From: Ephemerocybe angulata
Lineage: Eukaryota > Basidiomycota > Agaricomycetes > Agaricales > Psathyrellaceae
Length of the DNA: 64,000 nt
Direction: 5' to 3'
Assembly: GCA_013368325.1 (NCBI GenBank)
Contig: JAACJK010000219.1
Coordinates: 930,001 to 994,000 of the forward strand
Shown here: piece after piece, positions 31,397 through 42,882 of the stretch
How the letters are laid out: each line of letters starts with the position of its first letter
Numbering within the stretch: the stretch's first letter is position 1
The notes under the pieces: model-generated
What the model saw: the letters and a program-made list of their open reading frames with translations, nothing else
Database searches by the model: none
What the model was told of the DNA's origin: nothing
Translations under genes and position numbers: made by a program

Positions 31397-33101
31397 ATGG
31401 AAAAATGCCTACCCGAGCTGCTCTCGCTGATATGTGAAAGTCTGGGCCGTAAAGACCTCCTTTCAATGGTCCTCACCGGCTATAGAGGCTTCCTCGATCC
31501 GGCATTGGATGCCCTTTGGCACGATATTCCATCGTTGGACCCACTGATAGCGTGTTTACCGGAAGACCTTTGGAGGATTGAAAGGAAGCCCCACCCCAAG
31601 AACCCAAATGCAGATTACAGAACCTATGTAGGTCAGATGCCATTGGCTTGTTGAAGTCGAGTTCACAATTGGTTTTATCTAGCATCTCCGCCGGCCACTC
31701 CGAGCTGCTGACCTTCAAAGGTATCTTGACCGCTATGCCCGGCGAATCCGGAAGCTTGAATCAGGCATCCCTCTCGTATGGGAAGAGAAATCAACAATCC
31801 TATCGCGGGACACGCTGCGTGCTATCCAGATTATAACCAATTTCAACCCTGGGGTGCTTTCGCCTTTGCTCCAGTCCTTCTATTGGGCCCCCTACCCACC
31901 TGATCTGCAACTACACCTTGGCACAGGACCCTCCTCTACAATTTCAGAATACATATTCCTTTTCTTAGGAGACCATGTTCGAAACTTTGCATTTCCCCGC
32001 CTCGACAACTCAGACGACCAAACCTATGCAACAATCCTGATGAACATCGCAGATCGCTTCAAAGACCTGGAAGCTATCAGCCTTCAATCCCCATACGACA
32101 CCCCACCAACCTTGGACATTTCACCATCTGATACTTTCCTATCTTCTTCGCCGTGGAGATGTTTACAGTCCCTCGCGGTTGACAGCATCACCTTGCCTAC
32201 CTTGCTACACATTGCAACTATGCCCCTCCTCATGAGCCTGATTTTGCATTTCCAAAACCACGACACCCTCCGATATGTCCCTGGGTCCACTCCTTCCTTC
32301 GCCCAACCGGGGTATTTTCGCTCCGTACAAGACTTGTCTATCAGCTGCCCCGAGCTGGGCACTGCGACACGTATACTGCAACAATTCCCCTCGTTCAATG
32401 TCGTCAGCACTCTGCATTGCGTCATAAGGGAGGCAGCCTCACTTGATGACATTCAGACGGCATTGGACGCGATCGCTGCCCATTGTGATCCATCTTCCCT
32501 GAAAAACTTCAGCTTGACGATTGGGACTGAAAAAGGCTATGGAAGCCCCGTCAGTTCTAGCTTGGACATCGATATATCTCCGTTGTTTTCATTCAAGAAT
32601 CTCAGGACGCTCGAACTGCAAGTTCTTTTAACGCCCAATATCGGGTACAAGGAATCTTTCAGCATCACTTCGGAAGCGGTGTCGAGGATGGCGATTTCGT
32701 GGCCAGGCATGAAATATCTCGACATCAGCAGTACACGGCCAAATACCAGCCCAAATACACCCCCCATCGACCACCGCGATATACTACGACTCCTGGAAGG
32801 GATGCGGTCGCTAACGCACCTTGGCCTCCAGTTCAATGCCACAGAAATCGAAGGACACGAACTCAGCTCAAGCGGGCCCTTTGGCTTACGGCGTCTCCAT
32901 GTACACGATTCCCCCGTCCTTTCGACTTCCAATGCTGTTTCGTTTCTCAAGAGCAACACGCCAAACCTCAAGACCTTTGGATATCTAAGCACGCGTCAAT
33001 ATAGCGGATGGTTTCAAGAAGGATGGGAGAGAGTTAGGCAAGAAGCTGGGTATAATTCAATTGACCACCGCCTTTTTTATGAGTCAACGGATGAATATTG
33101 A
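31397..33101 (+). CDS. F-box-like protein with leucine-rich body
   Basis: Two exons. Exon 1 starts at 31397 with MEKCLPELLSLICESLGRKD and 'LLSMVLTGYRGFLDPALDAL', then 'WHDIPSLDPLIACLP'. This is the F-box-like opening seen in many Agaricomycete proteins (Leu-Pro-Glu-Leu...Leu...Cys/Ser...AldaLW). Removing the intron starting GTAGGT at about 31630 (acceptor just before 31682) joins it to 'LRRPLRAADLQRYLDRYARR' and a roughly 470-residue body of irregular leucine-rich segments ('LRTLELQVLLTPNIG', 'MRSLTHLGLQFNATEIEG') ending SIDHRLFYESTDEY. Such proteins are presumed SCF ubiquitin-ligase adaptors; the target is unknown. Confidence 0.78.
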
Positions 33102-34134
33102 TTTCAAAAGGATGCAGAGCTTTGGGCTGTAGCTTGTGCCTCCATGTGGGCTGTAGATGTCAAGCACCACTCATTAAAGACAATGCAATGAATCAAGAAT
33201 CAAGAATCAAACTCTGCCAGTTTGCGGTCAAGCAATCTCTGCTCCAGAATCTGAGTTCGTGTTAGGAGCGAGCGCCTTCGAGTCGGAGCAGCCAACGGTT
33301 TGCCCGCCAAGTGGCTTCCACCAATGATATTCTCCTTAATACTTACATAAGTAGCTACGTCTCGCCCTGTAGAAGCGCTGAGCGCTGCAGCCGTCATCAC
33401 TAGTATGGCCATGTATTATAATTGCATCGCTGCGCGCTTTCGAACGCATGGTCGATCACTAAGTAAGTCGAGAATAGCCTAAGTAGCCAGAGCCTGCGAC
33501 GCGCGTCGACGGGGTCAACGCGTAATCCTGAACTTTGGCTGCGTGCAGCGTGTAATCATGCGCTAAGCGCCAAAGACGCGTTACCAACCAGCGGTATTTG
33601 CGACCTGCCGCCAATGGATAGCGATTCTTATCAACATCGCTCGTTGTTTTGTGGTACCACGGAAATATAAACAGCCACCTAGTCTCATAGACCCCCGTGA
33701 AGTCGCCGCCCCATGCGGGCACAACGGGCAGGCTCGTGGCTGCTTGTGGATGGTTCTTTACGCCTTGAGCGCTCCCTTAGTCAAGGCTCAGTGACGCAAA
33801 GGTAATTTGTAGTCCCAATCATCAGCAATCAGCACACAAACTCCGTAGGTTGACTCATGCGATATGACTGATTGAGTAGCGCACAGGAGTCGCTTGTCCT
33901 AACGCCAAACGCTCGTTCTCACATCTGTCCACAGTGTACTTGGATGTTACTAAGACCATGAATACGACTGGCTTCTTTCTCCATATCCCCGGGTACTATC
34001 GCTCAAAGCGCTGACGCATAGGGACCTATGTCACATCGCGGAGGGCCGTAGGCACTATAAAATGGCTTGGATGTGGCCTCTCAACCTCATCGAAATAACC
34101 CTCACTTCCTCCTACTTTCTCAATCTCAACAACA
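33102..34134. other. Intergenic region before the old yellow enzyme
   Basis: Only small open frames (33200-33412 and 33459-33722, minus). It holds one copy of the 11-nt palindrome GCGCTAAGCGC at 33560-33570. The last 80 bp form a plausible promoter. Confidence 0.5.
34056..34062 (+). promoter_or_regulatory. TATA box of the old yellow enzyme gene
   Basis: TATAAAA 73 bp before the ATG at 34135, followed by a pyrimidine-rich tract (CTTCCTCCTACTTTCTCAATCTC), a usual fungal core promoter layout. Confidence 0.55.
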
Positions 34135-35591
34135 ATGTCTCTTGCAAGCCGACCCGCTGTTGCTGCCACTAAGGCTCTCTTCACCTCTCTCAAGGTTGGA
34201 GACATCACGATTCCCAACAGGATCCAGATGTCTGCTTTGACGAGGAACAGGGCGCTCAACACCGTCCCCAACGACCTCATGAAGGAGTACTACGTCCAAA
34301 GGGCCAAGGGTAGTGCAGGCCTCATCATTACCGAAGGTGTCCTTATCACTCGCCAAGGGTCAGTAGATAGCTCTTATCAGTGATTAAAACCGCATTTCTT
34401 AAAGTTATTTCATCATTTAGAACTGAATGGCAGCAGGCACCTGGCCTCTGGAGCAAAGAACAAGTCGCCGGATGGAAGAAAATTACGGAGGCTGTCCATG
34501 CGGAGGGCAGCTTCATCTATGCCCAGCTTTGGCATGGTGTGTAACATTGCTTCCTGAGCAACCAAACTGTATACTGATAAAGGCGCTTAGTGGGTCGTGT
34601 TGCTCATCCTGATGCTCCGGAGCAGAAGCTCGCTGGTGTCCCTGTCCCGGCCCCTTCTGCGATATCAGCTCGTGGGGGCAAGTTCAGGTTTATCCCTGGT
34701 CAGCCGGGCTACACCACGGTACGTACATCAGAGCCTCTAACTCCGCAGCGATATTCTGATTTTCTACAATCAGCCCACTGAGATCACGGACCCTACTGTG
34801 TTCATCGAGCAGTTCAAGCAAGCAGCGATTAATGCTAAAGAAGCTGGATTCGACGGTGTAGAGGGCAAGTACTGAGTTCCTCATTCTTATCACGGCGCTA
34901 ATATAATGATGGGCGCTTAGTTCACGGAGCCAATGGCTACCTCGTCCACCAGTTCCTCGATAACACCAGCAACAAGCGAACTGATCAGTGGGGTGGAAGC
35001 ATTGAGAATCGCTCTCGTTTCGGCTTGGAAATCCTCAAGGTTCTCATCCCCATTTTCGGGAAGAACGTCGCTATTAAGCTGTCCCCTGCTGGTGGGTACA
35101 ACGACATGGGGTGCGTTTTCTTCCGAAAACAGTCTCAAATCACCAATTTTGGCTTACGTTGCTATAGAATGACCCTCGAGGACACGCTCGAGACCTTCCG
35201 CTACTTCATCTCCGAAGCCGACAAGCTCGGCCTGGCCTACTTCACCCTCGCGCGTTACGGCCCCCACTTTGACGTTGAAATCGACGGCAAGCCGCGCGCT
35301 ACGCAGCACGACGTGCTCGAATCCTACCGCCCTTACATCAAGAACGCTTTGCTCTTCCTTAACGTTGGGCTGACTCCCGAGGAGGGCGCGAAGCTCATCG
35401 AGGAAGGAAAGATTGATGGCGCGACATACGGTCTCCCATGGATCACTCACCCCGATTTCGCGCTGCGTGCCAAGTTCGGAAAGCCCTTGGACAACAATCC
35501 CAACTGGATCCTGATGCAGATTGGAGAGGGTGAGTCGGTTGAGAAGTGGGACGTTGGCTACACCGACTATCCTGCCTTGGACGAGTACTGA
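34135..35591 (+). CDS. Old yellow enzyme (NADH:flavin oxidoreductase/ene-reductase)
   Basis: FMN-dependent TIM-barrel reductase of activated C=C bonds. Exon 1, 34135-34358, gives 'LKVGDITIPNRIQMSALTRN' (the OYE start) and 'GLIITEGVLIT'. It splices at 34359-34420 to 'TEWQQAPGLWSKEQVAGW'. Later exons give 'AQLWHVGRVAHPD', 'FDGVEVHGANGYLVHQFL' with the His and Asn that bind the substrate carbonyl, and 'DQWGGSIENRSRFGLEIL'. They end with 'PWITHPDFALRAKFGKPLD' and 'NNPNWILMQIGEGESVEKWD'. Six or seven introns, about 370 residues, normal size. It is probably cytosolic. Physiological substrate unknown; OYE genes often serve oxidative stress or secondary metabolism, but no metabolite cluster is visible nearby. 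Confidence 0.92.
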
Positions 35592-36088
35592 GTACCGGGG
35601 AGCCATTCTGCCAGCGGAATTTGATAAGGAGTTGCGAAGACACTGTAAATTGTACATCTATAGGGCGGGTATGAGACATGTATAGACAAAATTAAAGATA
35701 CCTACAATCAAGGCGTAGATTTGAGCTGGATGATACATTTACCGGTTCCTACTCGTGAGTAAGAGTTGCGATACGGCTAGTCTAGTACCCTTTGTGGTCT
35801 TATGGAAGCTTCTGGGAGGAATGGAGAAGACGCTGTTACTGGTATACAGTGTTGAGTTAATTATGAACAAGGTTATTCGATAGACAGTATCCGACCCGAA
35901 TAGGCTTCTGCTCTGGTCGAAAGGAACTTCTTCAGATGGCTCCTACAAACAAGGACATATTGCATTGACACCCCTTTCTACCCTTACTGTACATGAACCA
36001 TACTATTACACGGGGTTTTTAACCATTCAATTCATCTATATGGGATAATCACTCGTTAAACACATATCGTCGCCGATCCCCCAACTCG
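35592..36088. other. Convergent 3' region
   Basis: AT-rich sequence between the old yellow enzyme stop and the end of the minus-strand membrane-anchored gene. No open frame or repeat worth naming. Confidence 0.5.
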
Positions 36089-37662
36089 TCAAGTCCGGCG
36101 AACATTTGGGCTGTGGTGGTGGTGTCGCCTCCGAGTCCGAGATTGCTTCTCAACAACCACCGAATGCTCCACCTCCATCGCAATCCTGATGGCGTTATTC
36201 CCCCCACCAAACGCCTCTTTCTCGAGCTTCGCCTGTAGGTAATCGATGTCTTCCTCAAACGAATGTGAGCTTCTGCTGCGAACTTCAGGCCTCCCACTGT
36301 GCTTCCGTGAGCCTGACAGTCCAAGGCTGGGAATATGCCACGCAGGCTTCGACGTCCGGGGCGTCTTAGCTTGAGTGTCGTGCACTAGTGGGCTTCGAGC
36401 AGCCTTCAATGGCGCGGCGGGCGTAGAAGAGCGATCGCGAGAGAAGAGACGGGCGATTGGGGATATAGGGGATAGGCCCAGCTGCTTAGAAGGCCGTGGC
36501 TGAGAAGCCGAAGTTGTTGATCTCGTCGAAGCTGATGATGCCGCTGTTGGGCGAATGATGGTCCTGGTGGTCTTGTACCCATCCTGGGCCTCGATCTCCG
36601 TGATCCTGATTTCCGTGGCGTAAAGGCTGGAGACGAGCCTCACTTCCACTCCTGGGCCGTCGAGAGTGACTTCCTGGAAGGAGGAGTGGGGGCTGAGTGG
36701 GTGCGAACTCGATGGGCGAAGCACGACCTCCTCCACTATCTCCGAGTCTGAATATGCACCGAGGGTCTCTGATGTTAATAGGGCTTCGGAGTGCCATCCC
36801 TGGAGCTGTGGTGCCCGTGCATGTCCGTTAGGCCTTGCCACATATTCGGATTGGGTGCGGATGCTGTCGAGTGCTGAGCGTGGTTGTGCGGTAGTTGCGG
36901 ACTCAGGGGGCTCGTACGCCGATGACAATGGAATAGCGGCGGTTCCCTTGGGATTGGGGTGGGTCGGGAGGGGTTCATTTGTCCGAGGAAGCGAACACCC
37001 TGAAGTATCGATGCGTAGTGCTGGACGGGCAGGGGTCATCTGCAGGGGGAAGTTGAATATTTGGTGGAAGGGATTCGAAGAGTCCACTTACTTTAGCATG
37101 CAGGTGATCATAACGTCGGGCATCCAGGACCAGATGACAGTCTCCAATTATAAGAGCAGAGGACTCGGTCTCCACCGGTGTTGGTCGTTGAGGCATGACG
37201 AGAAGATGGACAACATCCACGGTTTCTGGTGATATTAGTACTTATACCTCTGTATCGCGGAGTTGATGAAATCACAATGGAATCAAAATCCCCTGTGGAT
37301 CAGTGTGATATCATGATTTGTCTCAAGGTGGGCATTAGGAACGATTTCGGGAATCGGAATTGGGCGTGCCCCTTCGCTACCGGATACAGTCAATCCTCGG
37401 TGGGCTATTGAACGGCGAAGAAGGGACTTCACGCAGTCAACCCCGCGACTCAAGCAACACCTCATCGAAGCCTTGCCATTCCTTGACATGAAAGGAGCGA
37501 GTATAAGTAGAGGACTGATGGTGTGAGAAAGGCAACGTACAAGCTAGATACGATTAGGCATGATAGTATGAACCACATCAAACTTCCTCCGGCACTACAG
37601 CTGCTTAGTGGCTTTAAATCTCGTGGCAGAGCCACATCCATGATTCTAGTCGCCTCCGTCAT
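36089..37662 (-). CDS. Membrane-anchored, otherwise disordered unknown protein
   Basis: The start at 37662 (MTEATRIMDVALPRDLKPLS) leads at once into one hydrophobic helix, 'SLMWFILSCLIVSSL', where a GTACGT donor begins an intron. Later open segments give 'GVDCVKSLLRRSIAHRGLTV', 'PIPIPEIVPNAHLE' and 'TESSALIIGDCHLVLDARRY'. After an intron (GTAAGT...CAG, about 37090-37040) a large last exon begins MTPARPALRIDTSGC. That exon is Ser/Pro/Arg-rich and includes 'EVRLVSSLYATEIRITEIEA', 'SRSSHSFEEDIDYLQAKLEK' and a terminal Arg/His-rich run. The exons at 37220-37480 are only approximately joined. It looks like a single-pass anchor with a long cytosolic tail; no family recognised. Confidence 0.5.
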
Positions 37663-37803
37663 CCTTTAATTTGGTTCTTCGAGATATATAGGGCTGTTCG
37701 GTCCATCGGAGACGCCAAAGCTTGGTTTCCCTTCATCTCCAGCCTTGCTTTCGCGACACCCCCTCCAACCCACCCTCATTTCCGCACGGCATTCCCAGGA
37801 GCA

Positions 37804-38761
37804 ATGGTTAAGAGAAGCGGAGGGATACGTCGTCCACTACGCATCCAGACGGTAATGCACTCGGTGCTGATAAGATGCGAGCCCAGCTCACTGAAGTGCA
37901 GAGGACAAGCGCGCCGCCTCTATCACGTCGCCTTTCGAGTGACCTAGAAGACTCGACGCCGAGCCAACGAGGTCGGCCATTTAGGGACATTCTGAACACC
38001 ACCTTCGACCCAGACGGGTTAGAGTTCTGCCTGTATATGGTCGTCCGCAGGGAGAAGTTTAACCAGGCGGTGGGGCGCATCGTTTTCCTTCCCAGCCCAA
38101 CCCCTAGTCCTACGGTATGTGCCTGATCCCGTCGTTTTACGTGTACTAGCACTAACGCACCCTCGGTGCTGCAGAAATGCTGATATATCAGTCCTTTTCC
38201 GGCTCCTTGATGTTCGCACCTGATCGAAGTCGACATGAGGGGTAGGATGAAGAATGCCATCTTGACTGGGACACCTCAATGCGATATTCGAATAGGCGTT
38301 GATCATTGCAGAACACTTCGTTATGCCTGGAATTCGGATTCATCTTCCAATGGACCTTCCATATACTGTATTTATGAGCTCAGGTTCATCCTATATATTT
38401 TTAGCCGCTTGTATTTGTACTCACGACCATTTATGCCATCGCACACCTGGATCCTTGTATCAACTCCAAATCATAGAACTGTCAGGATGCCCTCAGATAA
38501 TTGAATGTGGTCATGATGAGCAAGGACATCTCGAAAGTCGAGATGGTATGCCGCAAACACGGTAACCTGGACGATTCACCGTGGTCAACAGGAATAAGCG
38601 AGTGGTGGACAAAGATGAAGGAGTTGATTTGGGACCCCGAGTTGATGAGTCGGAGGCGCGTGAACTGTGTACGTAAGCAGGCTCGCTGGCCCAGAGCTTT
38701 GAGCTTTGGCCGCTTAAGGATGCTGGTAGGCATTTGCGCGCACAGCCACAGAAATTTCTGA
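37804..38761 (+). CDS. Hypothetical gene, exon structure uncertain
   Basis: Open segments in series suggest a spliced gene. There is an ATG at 37804 (MVKRSGGIRRPLRIQT, then a GT donor). The segment 37875-38115 carries 'DILNTTFDPDGLEFCLYMVV' and 'REKFNQAVGRIVFLPSPTPS' before a GTATGT donor. Segments around 38299-38565 ('IRIHLPMDLPYTVFMSSGSS') and 38501-38761 ('GISEWWTKMKELIWDPELMS') follow. I could not connect them confidently, and no family is recognised. The alternatives are a decayed gene or two unrelated frames. Confidence 0.33.
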
Positions 38762-39734
38762 GTTCGAATTTAACATAGCATTACATAACGGGATCAGGCG
38801 CGCCTGAAGCCAAATAGGTGAAGGCCGGCGCGTTCTGGGGGCCCACATCTTGCCCACATCGTTCCTTTGCTATCCCATTGCAGGGAAGCTTCTCGTCAAT
38901 GAGTCCTGGTAGCTTGTAACTTGACTCTCCTTACCGTTATTCATCTACGTGATACTCCAAGTTGACTCTAAGTCTCTCAAAGAAAGGCTGAAGTTGAAAA
39001 CTTGAACCTGGCTGGGCGAGCGACTACTGCGACGACAGTGGCGGCGGTGTTTGGTATGGTATTCATACATTCCTGTAACTGTAGGCTGATATATATTCAC
39101 AGAACATTCTTTGGGGCGACAGGGCATTGCAATCACTATGCCAAACCGTGAAAACATCGGACAAGCAGCATGTACGGTGGTCGCCAGTTTGCCAGGTATC
39201 CAACACCAGGCCGAGTGCCAGGACTCGTGCAGGAGAGCGACTGAATTGGACAAGGGATGGCGAGAGCCCATAAGAATAAACTGTGTTGCAATATTAGAGA
39301 AGAGAGAGAAACTTGAGAGAAACAGCAAAGAAACAGTCGTTGTAGATTAGATTAGTATGTACGGACACCATCACATCACGGCGGCACCAATGAAAGATTG
39401 AAAGATTGATTCCCTGTTATCGGGTAATGCGGCTGCTTTGGGAAAAACAATACCGCATTTCCCTTGTGAGGCAAACCAACCGAACCGAATTGATATCGAG
39501 CCTGAGATGGCGCTGGCATTTCCGTCCCGAAGAGGAATAATCCTGTTTGGGAGCCGGGCTGACATTCGGCGTTGATTGAGACGAGATTGAGAGCAGTTCC
39601 AGCAAAGTTGCCAGGTTATTGTGAATTCCCTCCTCCCTCCTCCTCCTCCCTCCTTCCTTTTTTGGTTCTTCCTTTTTAGGAGATACAATTATTTTAATTT
39701 CATCTACAGACACCATTACCGAGCCAGAGCTTTT
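38762..39734. other. Intergenic region
   Basis: A 127-codon minus-strand frame (38945-39328) has no support beyond one suggestive segment (see rejected items). 39618-39665 is a pyrimidine-rich tract of CCT/CCTC repeats. Nothing else is visible. Confidence 0.45.
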
Positions 39735-40429
39735 GACTTTTCGCCCTCGTCCGTATATAGAAATACCTGTTATGGTAGGTAGTTTGCACCAGGCACGTGA
39801 CGGCAAGGTGAATCGAGTCGCGAGCGTTCATCATCACCCTTCAGTGATCGCGCTTGATGTTGCAAAAAAAAAAGTAGTTTCTTCCCTCTACCCCTTCCTC
39901 CTCCCTCAATATCTACCTTAAGACGATAGATAATGCATAATACTGAGGTAGGGCCGCCTTGTTCATTGAAAATAAATGGGATGAAAAAAAGAACTGTGTC
40001 CTTGCCGCGTCTGCTGACTAAGGCTTACCATAAGAGGAAGTAAGTCGGTTCACCTCCTCCCCACCCCTGCGACTGTCAAATCCTCGGCCCTTGGGCCGAG
40101 TGCGATGAGCAACCACCAGGCTGGCCGAGGGACCCATGTATTGCGAAGCGGTTTCACATCGGGGGGCCTTGGGACCCTCCCCGAAGCATTGCGGGGCCCC
40201 CCGAAGGGAGGGGTGCGATGCTGAGCGGGAGGGAGCTATCCATGTGAAAATATGGGGGTTGTTGCGAATGAAAAGCTAATGACTTCACATTGTGTTCAAT
40301 ACAAAACTGAAAAACCACTACGAAGTCCAATTCCCAACCAGTTCGCCGGTTCATCACCGTTCAGCACGTGAAATGTGCAAACCACTTACCATAACAAGTA
40401 TTTCTATATACGGACGAGGGCGGAAAGTC
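39735..40429. mobile_element. Possible MITE-like element or inverted promoter duplication
   Basis: The 54-nt ends, 39735-39788 and 40376-40429, are inverted copies with about five mismatches, sharing CGTCCGTATATAGAAATAC. Weaker similarity, including CACGTG in both, runs on inwards for about 25 nt. The 695-bp interior encodes nothing. It holds small hairpins such as TCGGCCCTTGGGCCGA (about 40084-40099) and a G/C-rich folded stretch around 40160-40215. No clear target-site duplication flanks the arms. The right arm ends 101 bp before the next gene's ATG. Confidence 0.5.
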
Positions 40430-40530
40430 GCCAAGGCCCAGCGTCAATCAACGGGCAGGGACGGTGGTTCACTGAAGGCCGTTTCGCGACGTCGGACGCG
40501 ACAACACGCAAGCAAGCAACGATTGCGACT

Positions 40531-41138
40531 ATGGCCGTCCCTCCTCCTGCTCTTCCTACCACCTTTCGCAGTGTATACCGCCTGTTTCTACGCGCTTGCT
40601 CAACGGCAGTTCTCCACCAGCCCAGGGCGACTGGACGGTTGAGGCGCCTCTGGCGACCGGTATTCGATGGGGCCGCCGTGATGATACGAAGGCATGAAAG
40701 CGAAACGGACGCCGCAAGCAAGGCCCGTATTGAGAAGTGGATGTCTACGTGGAATAGCAGGGGTGAGTGGGGCCGATTGAGCTTACTCCGTGCCGACTGA
40801 TGAGTCCACATGTAGTGGATGAAACTCTTGAACTACTATACACGTCCAGCAAGTCGCGCGGTCTTCCTCATGAAGTAACCAAAAACTTGGTGAAGTTGTA
40901 TGTCTCACAAGAGCGGAATCAGTGGCGAATCGAGGCCAGCTATCCCGTATGGAATCCCAAGTTAGACCCAATAAAACAAGCAAAGACACTGGAGAAAGCT
41001 CGGGAGAAACTATTGGAATCCCAGGCATCTGTGAAAAAGGGGATGGATGCGCTGTCCGAGGTTATCGCTTTGGCTGAGGCGAGGGATGGTCTTTCCTTGG
41101 GACGTGTGATTGTAAGGCGGAAGGTTAAGAAATTGTAG
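40531..41138 (+). CDS. Small, probably mitochondrial protein (LYR-like opening)
   Basis: Two exons: 40531-40762 and 40816-41138, joined through a split Val codon. The start is MAVPPPALPTTFRSVYRLFL. The basic, Ser/Leu/Arg-rich first 40 residues with 'FRSVYRLFLRACSTA' resemble an LYR-type or DUF1763-like first helix in small mitochondrial proteins. The second exon is helical and charged ('LLYTSSKSRGLPHEVTKNLV', 'LEKAREKLLESQASVKKGMD') and ends in a Lys/Arg tail (VIVRRKVKKL). About 184 residues. A mitochondrial ribosome or respiratory assembly role is inference only. An inverted-repeat element lies just upstream. Confidence 0.6.
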
Positions 41139-41882
41139 ACGTGGTGAGTACATTGCAATCCGAGAATTTCTCGACCAACTATGGTAGCTCACACATTTCA
41201 AAGCCTCCGCCATACTGAAAGGCTCTAGAAAAGGCCGGAATGAGGACTTTCCATCGGAAGATCTGTAGTGTGCAGGAGTCAAACTGGAGCTGGTACGGCA
41301 CCGGGCAGGAAGGTTGGCGCGTCTATCCCTGGGGGGTTCTCCTTTACTCCAATCTCCCCCAGGTATCAATCCGCTTAGCATTGACCGAAAGCCTGCGCCT
41401 TTTCACTTCTCGTTGCTCGAAACCATGGTCACTCCAGGGACGACTAATGGCTTGGTACCAGTACTTAGTCTTATACTTCCTGAAACATAACGTGAGTTCT
41501 GAACCTCATTAACGGGATAGGACTGATTCCTTTATCATGATCTAGTGATCACCCTGCTGCGATTCAGTGACATTTAAGTCTGGTCCCGTATCAAGTTCTT
41601 GCGTCTGTGATGTAGATGATGCTGGACCTGCTTCGCAACGCATCCGTCTCTCCGGTCGTCACCAATATCCTACATGCCTGATGTTAGGGTTTGTTGCCAC
41701 AAAGCTACAAATAGCCCAATCAAAGTCGCAGCTCCCTATTCCACGAATGAGATAAATACCCAGGCGCTGAGTTTGTCTAGTCTCCGTGTCCAGACGCCGC
41801 TAGACTGGGGTTCCCCTCATCACTATTCCGTCTATATAGCGTTGCCTTCGTCATGTCTGAAGGGAATTCATGCGATCTCATC
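41139..41882. other. Intergenic region
   Basis: Short frames only (41240-41512 plus, 41010-41381 minus). A TATA-like TATATAG near 41836 precedes the next gene's ATG by about 45 bp. Confidence 0.45.
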
Positions 41883-42882
41883 ATGCCACAACTCCAGGAC
41901 ACCCACAGCCAGACCCGAAAACGACTAGACGACCTCTGGCTCCCTCAAAGCCCTTATTTTGGATATGAGTCGGATTGTGAAATGGAGTTCATGGTAAGTT
42001 GTCGCTTGTAATCTTAACTTGGAGATGCTAACAATTTACGTAGCCTGGCGACCTCCAAGCATTCCCTTCCCCGCCTTCGACCGCTGACTCCTTCAGCTGC
42101 ATCGGGTTATCCGGGTTCTCAGACGACAGTGGCGAAGATCGATCCTACTCACCAGAGTTAACGGGTATTTCGGAAAACTGGCCCGATTCTGCTTCAGAGA
42201 CGAGTGCGCTAGTAGTGACGGTGGAGGGGGATGGGTCTCAGCTCATCCATATACCCTGCGAAAGCCCCTTTTATTTTTCTCCTGGGATACAACCACATTC
42301 TTTTGGGTTTCCTCTTTCCCCCAGTGGCCCGACGCCGTACTCCCCCTTCACTCCCTGCCTTTCCATATCATCCTCCTCTTCTTCTTCCTCCTCGTCATCG
42401 AGGTCCTCAACAATACTCTCAGCCACCCCGAAAGATGGCCAAAGCCAGTACCACGGCACCCCTTTCTTGTTCATCAACCAAACGTTAGAAGATCATGGGT
42501 CCACGCAACCCTCCCAAAAAGGATCGAGGGGTGCGATGCTATTTGTCGATACCAACTTCCTTTCACCTTCTTCCACAAACATCGCCTTCCCAGCCCTCCC
42601 AACAGCCGCTTCCCGCTACCTTTCCGGAAGAACACACACGGGGAGTGGGTATGGATCTTCGAGTTCTCCTTGGGGGTCGGAGCGCAACTACGACGGAGAT
42701 CTCGATGTGCCTCGTAGCGCCATTACGCCTGTAAGCCCGATGGACTTCTGGGACGAGGTATGTTTGTGTGCTTGAATGGTTGCCACAATCTGTTGCCTGT
42801 TTGCTTATGTCCTGATTCTTAGGAGGATGGTGATCCAATGAAGTCTCATACCAACCGAGGGGAAGTGGGCGCTTATTCGTGA
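41883..42882 (+). CDS. Ser-rich low-complexity protein of unknown function
   Basis: Three exons. Exon 1 from the ATG at 41883 gives MPQLQDTHSQTRKRLDDLWL and 'PQSPYFGYESDCEMEF', ending at a GTAAGT donor at 41992. Exon 2 runs from 'PGDLQAFPSPPSTADSFS' to Phe-Trp-Asp-Glu at 42757. Exon 3 (from about 42824) ends 'SHTNRGEVGAYS', TGA 42880-42882. A poly-Ser run sits at about 42366-42400, encoded by mixed TCC/TCT/TCG codons, so the serines rather than a plain microsatellite seem kept. No folded domain is evident. The conserved-looking N-terminus could be a short binding motif. Confidence 0.6.

Noticed and set aside
38945..39328. Minus-strand frame with 'LLHESWHSAWCWIPG', resembling the start of an alpha/beta hydrolase (H-G-x-W-H-x-x-W-C-W)
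   Set aside because: Only this short segment is suggestive. No nucleophile elbow, no catalytic His and no adjoining exon follow, so I treat it as coincidence or at most a relic.
39417..39806. Possible protein relationship between the two inverted-repeat arms (shared 'ISIYGRGRKV' reading)
   Set aside because: The few base differences change amino acids rather than silent positions, so the similarity is at DNA level and not evidence of coding.
40081..40215. G/C-rich folded stretch considered as a structured RNA or tRNA-like gene
   Set aside because: No B-box or acceptor-stem pattern; it is better described as the interior of the inverted-repeat element.
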